Positions 21,942 to 31,465 of a DNA stretch of 64,000 bases are shown piece after piece. The position numbers were made by a program, and so were the translations under genes. The DNA comes from Liolophura sinensis. Its lineage: Eukaryota; Mollusca; Polyplacophora; Chitonida; Chitonidae. Where the stretch lies: positions 17,847,485 through 17,911,484 of the forward strand of contig NC_088296.1 in NCBI RefSeq assembly GCF_032854445.1. Direction: 5' to 3'. The stretch's first letter is position 1, and the number at the start of each line of letters is the position of its first letter. The notes beneath the pieces were generated by a model that had not been told where the DNA came from, did no database searches, and saw only the letters and a list, made by a program, of their open reading frames with translations.

Positions 21942-21961
21942 TTAAATAGTCATACATAACA
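21942..21961 (-). repeat. 20-bp LTR stub (outer 5' end of the composite element)
   Basis: ttaaatagtcatacataaca is identical to the last 20 bases of both LTRs and is followed by ATAC, the same four bases that precede the other end of the element. It marks the true 5' boundary. Confidence 0.85.
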
Positions 21962-21965
21962 ATAC

Positions 21966-22215
21966 ACTACCATGTTATAATGTAGAACTCACTGTACATG
22001 TTGTTACATGTATTTTCTTCTTGTGTTACAAGTGTAGCTGTATGTAAACCTGGATATCAAAAGACACCTTGCCCACGACGGACTCCGGTGTAGAACAAGA
22101 GAATGGTAGGACATAATAGGCCAGTGCCAGTTGAGCAGCTGTTTTCACGTCAAATAAGTTAAAGTATATTCACTCACATGTACTGCTATCAGTTAATTTT
22201 GCAAACCTGATGACG
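21966..22215. other. no gene recognised
   Basis: Unique AT-rich flank of the retrotransposon with no supported frame or repeat. Confidence 0.4.
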
Positions 22216-23460
22216 ATTGCGTGAAGCCAACCAGTATCCACACACGCTCATATATGGAATATAAGCACGCCACGCTTGTCATCAAAGCTCAGGTTCAACC
22301 CCGTCCTTTCACAAGGAACTTCTGGAATTTGTTTTTTATGGATTCAATTTATTTTGTTTTTATCTTTTTGTTTGATTTGTGTTTTACGCCGTAACAAGGA
22401 ATATTTCACTTATACAATGCCTGTCAGTTTTAAGGTGGTAGCAATCCGGGCAGAGCCCACCACAAGTAATTGTATATGGGCATGGCTTGTGTGGTATACA
22501 GTGAAAAGCTACAAATACTGACATCAATGGATCTTGCGATTATCGACTTGGAACGCCATTTATGGACTGCAAATGGTATACGAATATCGGACGACGCTTA
22601 TATATACTGACATGTAGACCCTCTCCTTATTCACCTTAAAAGCCAAAAGCTTTGGTTACAAAAAAAGCCAACATTTATGGCCAAAAATTCGATAATTAAA
22701 CTAGATACAATTTTAAACAGCTCTGATCAGGAATCAGTTCATGTATTTGGTGACGTGGCTTGATATTACAGAGAAACAAATCCAAAATCGAGGCAGAGAT
22801 TGTTTAGCTTTGAGATAAAATCGCTTTAAATCCAACGAGCTTCCAGATGAAGGGTGAAGATTGCATATCATCCCATCAAATCATCTAGACCTGGTATATT
22901 TAACATTTCTGATGTAACATGTTTTGAGATTTTTTCTTTATGTTTGGACATATTACCTCCATTTAGAGTCCGATCACGGTGATGTAAGCAAATGGAGACC
23001 AGATATGTTATTTACTATCTCTTATCTGACGGGGAAATGTTTGAACGATCTTTAATTACGCATTTAATACTTAACTAAACTGTCTGGAAATGTCACTTTC
23101 AGCCGCTTTATCTCGTACATCCTACGATAAATATTGGACCTTGTTCTCGTTTTACAGTCCAAGATGTAAATCAACATTTTCTGGGCGATACCAAAAATTT
23201 TGCTTTTATCAAAAAAATTCAAATCTCACTGACTATTAAATCACCGGAAATAACATACATAAGAAAAACTGCCGTTGTATATTAAATAAATTGTATTTTT
23301 AAATTATACGTAAAAAATTAACATGATTTTTGGATACCAAGATCAAATGCAAAGTGTAGATGTGCGGTGATACACAAACTAAAAAATATACTAGTATGGT
23401 GTTGGGAGGAATTATAATATATAGACAGAAGACATAAAGCACAAATGTAAATGAAACGAG
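22215..23460. repeat. old duplicated block, copy 1 (with SINE relic)
   Basis: Contains a reverse SINE tail at 22369-22470 (gtgttttacgccgtaacaag). Phrases in the same order recur at 28850-29900: cacacacgctcatatatgg, then gcatggcttgtgtggtatac, then gtatatttaacatttctgat. Both copies are followed by zinc-finger-like repeats (23461 onward; 30262 onward). Divergence is high, so the duplication is old. Confidence 0.55.
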
Positions 23461-23599
23461 ATGGCATGTGTATGTCAGAATGTGTTAGATGGTCAGAGTC
23501 CTACCATGTTAAGTAAAAGATGCATTTTCCATGAAAAAGTATGTGTCAAATGGCGACAGTCATTTCATTTGTCGTTAAACTGGCAAGTATGGCGAGAGG

Positions 23600-23930
23600 C
23601 TGTTTATACGCCGGGATATCTTAGAGATTCACATCAAATGGATGATGATGTATAAGGAGAAGTCATGGGATACAGAAATAGGTGGGGAGTGAGGCCGTTT
23701 GCATGTCGGGATATGTTAGAGGGTCTAAGCATATGAACGGTAATGCACGGAGAAAAGCCATGGGGCACAGATGTAGGTGGGGAGTGAGAACATTTGCACG
23801 TCGGGATATGTCAGATGGACGCAGTAAATCAAGGAGGATGTACAGAGAAAAGTCGTGGGCTATAGGCACAATTGAGGAGTGAGAACATTTACACGTCGGG
23901 ATATCTTAGAAGTTCATAGTAAATCAACGG
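23600..23930 (+). repeat. degenerate 95-bp repeats, possible zinc-finger relics
   Basis: The ttt of the 'acattt' block recurs with spacing of 95 bp (23700 and 23795), then about 95 bp again near 23890. Translated, each unit gives TF(T/A)RRDM.. followed by REKSW: the spacing F-x5-L-x2-H and a GEKP-like link of C2H2 fingers, but with Leu and Cys replaced and two out-of-frame indels (84 to 95 bp). Confidence 0.5.
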
Positions 23931-25376
23931 TGATGTATAGAGAGAAGTCATGGGGTACAGATGTTAGTGGGGGATATGGCAGGGGGATGTTCAGGGGATA
24001 TTCATGTGATACATGGGAGAGGGGAGTGAAGATATTTACACATCAGGATATGTCAGAGGGTCACAGCAAATTAGGGATAATGTACAGAGAGAAGTCATGG
24101 GGTGCAGATGTTAGTGGGGGATATGGCAGGGGGATGTTCAGGGGATATTCATGTGATACATGGGAGAGGGGAGTGAGGACATTTACACATCAGGATATGT
24201 CAGAGGGTCACAGCAAATCAGGGATAATGTACAGAGAGAAGTCATGGGGTACAGATGTTAGTGGGGGATATGACAGGGGGATGTTCAGGGGATATTCATG
24301 TGATACATGGGAGAGGGGAGTGAAGACATTTACACATCAGGATATGTCAGAGGGTCACAGCAAATTAGGGATAATGTACAGAGAGAAGTCATGGTGTACA
24401 GATGTTAGTGGGGGATATGGCAGGGGGATGTTCAGGGGATATTCATGTGATACATGGGAGAGGGGAGTGAAGATATTTACACATCAGGATATGTCAGAGG
24501 GTCACAGCAAATTAGGGATAATGTACAGAGAGAAGTCATGGGGTACAGATGTTAGTGGGGGATATGGCAGGGGGATGTTCAGGGGATATTCATGTGATAC
24601 ATGGGAGAGGGGAGTGAGGACATTTACACATCAGGATATGTCAGAGGGTCACAGCAAATTAGGGATAATGTACAGAGAGAAGTCATGGTGTACAGATGTT
24701 AGTGGGGGATATGGCAGGGGGATGTTCAGGGGATATTCATGTGATACATGGGAGAGGGGAGTGAGGACATTTACACATCAGGATATGTCAGAGGGTCACA
24801 GCAAATTAGGGATAATGTACAGAGAGAAGTCATGGTGTACAGATGTTAGTGGGGGATATGACAGGGGGATGTTCAGGGGATATTCATGCGATACATGGGA
24901 GAGGGGAGTGAGGACATTTACACATCAGGATATGTCAGAGGGTCACAGCAAATTAGGGATAATGTACAGAGAGAAGTCATGGTGTACAGATGTTAGTGGG
25001 GGATATGGCAGGGGGATGTTCAGGGGATATTCATGTGATACATGGGAGAGGGGAGTGAGGACATTTACACATCAGGATATGTCAGAGGGTCACAGCAAAT
25101 TAGGGATAATGTACAGAGAGAAGTCATGGTGTACAGATGTTAGTGGGGGATATGACAGGGGGATGTTCAGGGGATATTCATGCGATACATGGGAGAGGGG
25201 AGTGAGGACATTTACACATCAGGATATGTCAGAGGGTCACAGCAAATTAGGGATAATGTACAGAGAGAAGTCATGGTGTACAGATGTTAGTGGGGGATAT
25301 GGCAGGGGGATGTTCAGGGGATATTCATGTGATACATGGGAGAGGGGAGTGAGGACATTTACACATCAGAGTATGG
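23930..25376 (+). repeat. 147-bp satellite, about 10 units, open through 509 codons
   Basis: Units start near atgtacagagagaagtcatgg; successive ATGs at 24080 and 24227 are exactly 147 bp apart. The unit of 49 codons reads MYREKSW, SGGY, MFRGYSCDTWERG, TFTHQDMSEGHSK. It is the 95-bp repeat plus 52 bp. Units 5-9 alternate GGYGRG/GGYDRG (with a shared tgcgat change in the latter), a 294-bp higher-order pattern that shows recent dimer growth. The single long frame follows from a unit divisible by 3. No start context, splice site or known domain supports expression. Confidence 0.9.
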
Positions 25377-25610
25377 TAGAGAGTCACAGCAAGTCATTGA
25401 TGATGTAAAGAGAAAAAGTCGTGGGGTACGAATGGGTGATGGGAGTGAGGAAATTTACACGGGATATGGTAGGGCGATGTTCACAGAGAATTCGTGGGGT
25501 ACAGATGGGGGTGGGTGTGTGGGGAGTAAGGACATTTACACGCCAGGATCTGGTAGAGGTGCAGAGTAACTCAATAATGATGTAAAAAGAGAAGACAAGA
25601 GATACAGATG
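25377..25610 (+). repeat. degenerate right flank of the 147-bp satellite
   Basis: Diverged units (gtaaagagaaaaagtcgtgg; gacatttacacgccaggat) trail off the array, as expected for the older edge of a satellite. Confidence 0.7.
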
Positions 25611-28600
25611 TATCTTCAAAAATGTAAAAAAAAGTAATGGATAAACTTAATTACGATTATTATAAAGGAGCTGGCAGAAGTACATGGAGGTACAATATAT
25701 TGATACATTAATTTGTTGAGTTTAATATGATACACATAGATTGTTCTCAAAATGTAGGCTGCAGTGTGACATCGGCCGTCATAGTAAACTAACAAATGTT
25801 CCGGTTCGAAATTAAACCTCGGTGAAACAAATAAAACCTAAATACTACTGATTAATCTGAACATGAACCTAAAACAATAGCCTTAATCAATCAGTCAATG
25901 AATCACTAAAACTCATCTTAAAAACCTTTGTCTGGAAATCATTTCGAAGTTCACTATGTCGTTTAAGCCACAAGAATGCCTCTAATGTAAAAAAAAATAT
26001 CCAAGACTTGTTTCAGTAGGGGTAACATTTTTAACTTAGCGAACGTGCATAATTTTTTGTTTTACAGGCATAGATAAAAACACTTCTTATCAGATATGAA
26101 GTTTTAATATGAAGCTAAAATAAATAGGGAACAAATTTTCTCTGATAATAAGCAGACCATCCCCTTCGAGTTTTTACGTGTATGCAAAACCTGAGCTCAA
26201 CAGATGCAGTACTTTTTGAAACTCACCCTAATATTTACATGAACTACGATTTGAACAACACAGATACGGCTAAATAGTCATATTTTATATTTACTGTAAT
26301 TAATATGCATGGCAGTAAAGGTTTTTTTTTTTACTTTTAAAGTAAAACCTTGGCTTTGTAAACTTAGTACTTTTTAAGATACCATCCCCGACATTTACCT
26401 TAACCTCGCTTTCACAGTTTTATATTTATATGATTGATGCGTCGAAATATACATGCGATTGCGGCAGTGAATCAATAAGGACGTTCCAGGTCAATAATCA
26501 CGAGGCCAATTCCCAATACGACGATTTTAATTCTAAAAAAAAAAATGTGCCTCGAATGTCGCCAATCCTGCCATTATTTCTAGAACCAGCCAGTCTTAAG
26601 TGTTTCATAATTTTCGGGTTAATGGAGCTTATCATGTCGCGGAAAGCCTCTATGAACTTTAAACATTGACAGCACCCTTCAGACTAAAAATCTTTAAACA
26701 ACATTTCGCTTTCTTTAATCTAAGCTGAAACCTGTTTACTATGAAAGTTTCTAAGTATCTGAGATAGGCACTATGTTACCTGGACACTTCCACTCTTTGC
26801 AAATATTACAGGTAATCTCAGCTTTTAAATAGCTTGGCACTAAAATCATTTTAATCCACCGTGCACACAGACGGTCTCTACAGATTGTAAACAGATGTAA
26901 CAAAGTTTAGAATCTTTTAGACAAAGATAGCCGATTGCGATTTTCAATTGCAAATCGAAAATCCGAAATATACGTTCACATTGTTTTCTACAAATTGAAT
27001 AGCGTTTATTGTATTCCATGTATGAACGAGAGTTTATTTGTTAGAACGTTGAATATTTTGGCGTCAGTTTAAGCCAAAACATCTTCAGCCTGAAGTAAAT
27101 ATACTTATTGTTTATCTAACCAAAGGATCTCTTGCAACTCTGACAGGACCTTTATACTTATTGTTTTATCAAAACACAAAACGGCGGTCAAAAGCAGATT
27201 TTGCTTATATCAAGGCATTTTCATGCGGGAATTCCCTTCATAATAGAAATATGACTACATGAACCAAACTCATTTCCACATATTTGGTGTCTAGTTAGGG
27301 AATAGTAAGCTTTATCGAACTATCGTGTTGGTTCACGCAATCATATTTTAATAAATTGGAAAGAATGAATTGGTCCAGCGCTAACGTGTTTTTTGGAACC
27401 GTTGAGATGAAAGGATAGCGAGTTCGATTCCTATAATTGCATACTTTTTAGTGCCTAACAAAGTAAGGTGATGGAGAAGGGATTAATTTGAACCACCCAA
27501 GAAATTTTTTATATTTCTTCATATATTGTCAATGTAAATGCTAGACAATTTAAATATATTATTGCGGACCTGTACAGATTATATACAATATTCGTTCAAT
27601 GAAAGCTTAATGCTCTTTACTTCTGATAAGAGCATATCGTACAATTACACTGAAAAACGAGCACCTGTTTATCAGTTTAGCTTCGTAATAAATGTCTGTT
27701 ACAGACAAAACTTGTTTGAAACATCAACATTAGACGGAAAAGGATATTATCCTATGCTTTTAATGGCATACAGTAGGATGATCTTTATCAACGATTCTTT
27801 TAGCTTGGCCTTTTTAACACCCGGAATCTGTAACATAACAGCTTTAACAGCATACTAGGAAAGCTAGTATGTGTTATTTCCAAGAAATCGCTGAAAGCAG
27901 GTTGGCAATCGACCTGATTTCCGATCTAGTTGCAAAGGATCCTTTAGAATGAAGGCGTTTGATGGAATAACCGTGGTGCTCTTGTGTACTTGTGAAATAG
28001 AATTTAGGATGTCAAAATTGAAATTAACCTCTTAATTTAACCTCTTAATAAAGTCTTCGAGAGAGGAAACCCACCCAGATACATGTAAGATGTACCATCT
28101 GGATAGTCTGTGGTTTCCTTTAAATCCACAGAAGGGGGATATATATTTTTTAATATCAATATACCGTTTAGAGAACGAGAAAGATTGGGTCTGGTGAGGA
28201 TTGATCTTTGAAAGTTTCTGCATATAGTCGTATTCATACAAGAACAGGCATGTGTCAACCAAAAGAGGACCACAATTTGTCCCTATAGAATATCTATACT
28301 CTACTGATATATGGTTTCCCGAAATTCCCGTACATGTTAAAAATGGGAAATTCAAGCTTCAATGAACCTCGAAACAGCCCATGAATGTTAACCCTTGTGA
28401 AAGAACACTGCGCTCTCACCACGTGCTAAATATTATAGATCGTGTAACAAAATCATCTGTCCCTGCCACATCCGTGATAAAATGTTTGTTATGACAATCT
28501 GCTTGAAACTGTAACATCTATTCTTGTTTGTGGACGCATTGACTATAATACATGTAAGCAAGTAGAGGACAAATGATTTTCATAATTATCTCTTCAAAGG

Positions 28601-28670
28601 GATAAAAAATTTACACAAGAACATCATAAATCTTACAACCCAATATAAATCAAAAGTTTTGCGTTTCTCA
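25611..28670. other. no gene recognised
   Basis: About 3 kb of AT-rich DNA. Apart from a fragment of dispersed repeat X near 26443-26530 (gcgtcgaaatatacatgcga, acgttccaggtcaataatca), no splice-supported exon, tandem array or SINE was seen. Confidence 0.45.
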
Positions 28671-28674
28671 ATAC

Positions 28675-28725
28675 CTACGTCCAACTTGTACTGCATGTGT
28701 AGCTCGCTGGTCATTGCTTCTAAAC
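28675..28725 (-). CDS. possible 51-bp exon, phase 1-1 (speculative)
   Basis: A good pyrimidine tract and acceptor (TTTTCTTATACAG) precede a phase-1 frame reading GLEAMTSELHMQYKLDV before a GTATTG donor. Length and phase would fit a cassette exon, but no family is recognised. It could belong to the cytoplasmic part of the receptor gene whose transmembrane exon is at 40.1-40.3 kb. Confidence 0.18.
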
Positions 28726-28849
28726 CTGTATAAGAAAATGATAGCATTTTGGGAGCCTTGGCAGCTGGGCAACTGTTTTCGTCTCATTTCAAATAAATAA
28801 ATCAATAAATCGGATATTTTTGAAAACGCGCTAGCAATAAACTTACAAG

Positions 28850-29900
28850 TAATGTCCACACAAGCTCATATAGGGTATATAAGCGTATAACGTTTGCCAT
28901 CCAAGCTCTAGAACACACGAGGCGCATCTTCAGTACCTGTCTTGAGCAAAGAACAGAAATCAATAAAAATTATCTCGAGCCACTTGTTTGAGTTTTACAT
29001 CGGGCTAAAGAGTATTTCACTGATGTGAATCCGGCCAGCATTATAGTTGGAGGCAGCAGGGCAGAGTCTACTATGCTTTTGTATATAAGCATGGCTCGTG
29101 TGATATATAATGGACAACCAACTGTATTGACATACACAAGTTTTGGCGTCAAAAATTAGAACCAGTTTTATAAAAAATATTGAGCAATTAACAATTCATA
29201 CAGTTTTTCAGAGCTTTCGTCTCACCATGATTGAGTAGATGAACTTGTTGCCTTCAGTTGTGTACCTTGAAATTAAGCATTTACTCGGAAGTCAAATCCG
29301 AGAAATTCCAAAAGCTACCCTAAAATGCATGTTTATTGAGATTCCATCTTTCGTATTGTACTCTGCAAAAGGCATGTGCTTCATGTGATAATCATCATGA
29401 CACAAAGATCATTTCTAATCGTATAACTATAGTCAGTTCCAGAAAGATACGGTTTTGAAGTTACTGGGTAATGCAGCGTAATAACATGTGAGAAAGCTCA
29501 GTTAACTTCAAATGCTGTCAAGACCATTAATACCAATTTTTTGCCGTTAAAACCATCAAGCCTGACGACGTGATTTATCTCAAAGTGGTTGTTCTTTTTT
29601 TTACTTTGTTAGCTGACTTTACAGCGTCTAAAATATTCAAAATATTACCTCGACATCAAAGGCCTTGTTTTGGAAAAACAATTCAAAACTCGATGTAATG
29701 ATTGTCGTACTTTGACAAAAAATTGATAAAATTGTGGACGATCGCTAAAGATTTTGTATCATTCCGCATAATCGTCTGGGTTTCCGATATATTTAACATT
29801 TCTGATGGTTTTGATTGTAACAAATTGTTTTCTAATCTGCAGACGTGTAAGCTATAATTCCACTACTGCAATATAAGACAGTGGAGGAAAACCCAGTATT
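28850..29900. repeat. old duplicated block, copy 2
   Basis: Diverged copy of 22215-23460, including a reverse SINE relic at about 28985-29110 (cggccagcattatagttgg). It precedes the zinc-finger-like segment at 30262. Confidence 0.5.
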
Positions 29901-30261
29901 AACCACCATACTGTCTGAGAACGACATTTTCGGCTCCCTGATCTAAAATATCTATAAGACATAGAATGACAGTTATTGTTCCTTTACCAGGCTTACTATG
30001 TTACCTTTATAAAACTTTCAGTTCAGTCCATTGGAAATCACCCCATTACATGAAACACGCTTGTTAAAAACCTCTCTTCTGCTTGGTAATTATGATTGAT
30101 GCATAACTAAATAATTTATTTATTTATTTATTTATTGACTTTTTGCTTGTACGGTGTGGATCAATTGCTACGAACAGATATGACTACCATTTTGGTGGAA
30201 GACACGTGGTCTTCAGCTGACGTTAGACTGTGCAAACCATCCAGGGCTTAGTTTGACTGAA

Positions 30262-30510
30262 TAAGCTATCTTTTGGTAAAAATGTCATCGAGTACACATG
30301 CAAATGGTGGATATGTAATGGGACTCACGCGCCGAGATATGTTTGAAAAGCATCAGAGGATTCATAGCGAACTGAGAGAGGTCGCTGAGTACATATGCAT
30401 ATTGGCTTTAACGACATTTACACGTTGGGATGTGTTAGAATGTCAGAGTGAACCAAAAATGATGTACTGGAAAAGGTCATGGGATTCACATTCAAGTCGG
30501 CTGTAAAGAC
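30262..30510 (+). repeat. zinc-finger-like relic related to the 147-bp satellite
   Basis: One frame reads LTRRDMFEKHQRIHSEL, with exact C2H2 spacing F-x5-[L/F]-x2-H-x3-H, and later TFTRWDVLECQSEP with MMYWKRSWDS. This is closer to a genuine C2H2 finger than the satellite units and shares acatttacacgttgggatgt with them. Cysteines are missing and stops end the frame, so it is a relic. Confidence 0.45.
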
Positions 30511-30561
30511 ATTTAAACTTTTTTAACGGGAACTGTGTTTATGTTGATGTTGATGTTGATA

Positions 30562-30810
30562 TTTATTTGTTTTCAGAGTATGTCACTTATACGACGTGTG
30601 GTCAGTATTATGGTTCTAAGAAACCGGACAGAGGGTGAGGCGGGGTGGCGAGAAAGGGAAGTGGGGGGGGGGGGGGGGGGGGTGCAAATCCTCGACCATC
30701 CCCAGGCTGCTTACACCTTTCAACGGACGACCGTACATGAAGCCAGGTTGAACTGTATTTGAACTAACAGCACAGCGCTGGCACGATAAGCCCTAGGCCA
30801 TGGAGCCCCA
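30562..30810 (-). mobile_element. degenerate SINE with a G20 tract
   Basis: The tail half (gagtatgtcacttatacgac) and the head end (aggccatggagcccc) of a reverse SINE are recognisable. A run of 20 G lies inside at 30663-30682. Confidence 0.6.
30663..30682. repeat. poly-G tract (20 bp)
   Basis: Twenty consecutive G on the plus strand, long enough to form G-quadruplexes in vitro. Its length may be unreliable in the assembly. Confidence 0.9.
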
Positions 30811-30829
30811 CTATGTTCATGTAAAAGTC

Positions 30830-31040
30830 ACGGGACATAGACTGAAATTAGGTGGTAAAGCCATTCATCATTCAGATGGTCAGTGCAAACCAGTTGTGAT
30901 GTACAGGGAGAGCTCGGGGATGGAGGGGCGGGGAGTGTTGCACAGATGCAAACAGGGTGGTAAGACATTTACACGCTTCAATATCTTGGAATATATGTGT
31001 CGAAACGGATATTTGTATATCAGCCATCAAGCAATATAGA
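30830..31040 (+). repeat. second zinc-finger-like relic
   Basis: Reads RCKQGGKTFTRFNILEYM, which matches the C-x2-[C>G]-GKxFxR-x3-L pattern of a C2H2 finger, and earlier MYRESSG, akin to MYREKSW of the satellite. It runs directly into dispersed repeat X (30995-31200). Confidence 0.45.
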
Positions 31041-31200
31041 CGTCCCAGGTCAATACTCACTACAAGACTCAAAAAGTGTAAAAAGCACGAAATTAGGACG
31101 AAGTCATGCAAAGAGGAGCAGCCAACAGTTTTCACTGGAGTTTATAGACACAAGTTATGGTCTGGTAGATTGAGTGAAAGCAGTATTAAAACCGCGTAAC
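30995..31200 (+). repeat. dispersed repeat X, copy at 31 kb
   Basis: Contains gtgtcgaaacggatatttgt, acgtcccaggtcaatactca and catgcaaagaggagcagcca in the order seen at 6.2-7.4 kb. Confidence 0.6.
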
Positions 31201-31228
31201 TTACTGGTTAATAAGTGATCGATATTGA

Positions 31229-31412
31229 TTGATTTATTTGTTTATTTGATTGGTGTTTTACGCCGTACTCAATATACTATTGATTCTTACTAATATACTA
31301 ATATTTCACTTATACGAAGCCAGCACAAGCTGGACTTGAACACACAACAACCGCATTGGGTCATTACGCTGACTTAGCGCGCTAACCAACTGAGCCAAGG
31401 AGGCCCCCTTAC
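31229..31412 (-). mobile_element. SINE, reverse, internally deleted
   Basis: Tail (gattggtgttttacgccgta) and head (ccaactgagccaaggaggcc) are present; the centre is lost and a short tandem actaatata insertion sits in the tail. It lies just outside the segmental duplication and has no partner there. Confidence 0.85.
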
Positions 31413-31465
31413 GGATAGGTGTTTATTTTGCTGGCTTCCTGTTCTTTAATTGCACGTTTCCTTTG

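Larger units (their letters stand above)
14786..21961 (-). mobile_element. composite Gmr1-like Ty3/gypsy retrotransposon with nested partial piggyBac
   Basis: In element orientation (minus strand): a 20-bp LTR start, a truncated piggyBac-like transposon, a short polypurine tract, a complete LTR, primer-binding site, Gag-protease ORF, integrase-first Pol ORF, polypurine tract, and a second LTR. The 4-bp sequence ATAC flanks it at 14782-14785 and 21962-21965. LTRs start TG and end CA. The two LTRs differ by about three substitutions over their shared 650 or so bases, so insertion was recent. The Pol ORF lacks the reverse-transcriptase core, so this copy cannot move by itself. Other copies with an intact RT would be expected elsewhere in the genome. 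Confidence 0.88.

Noticed and set aside
23879-25408. 509-codon open frame as a real repeat protein gene
   Set aside because: The frame follows from 10 near-identical 147-bp units divisible by 3, with no intron, start context or flanking coding signal; synonymous and non-synonymous differences look alike.
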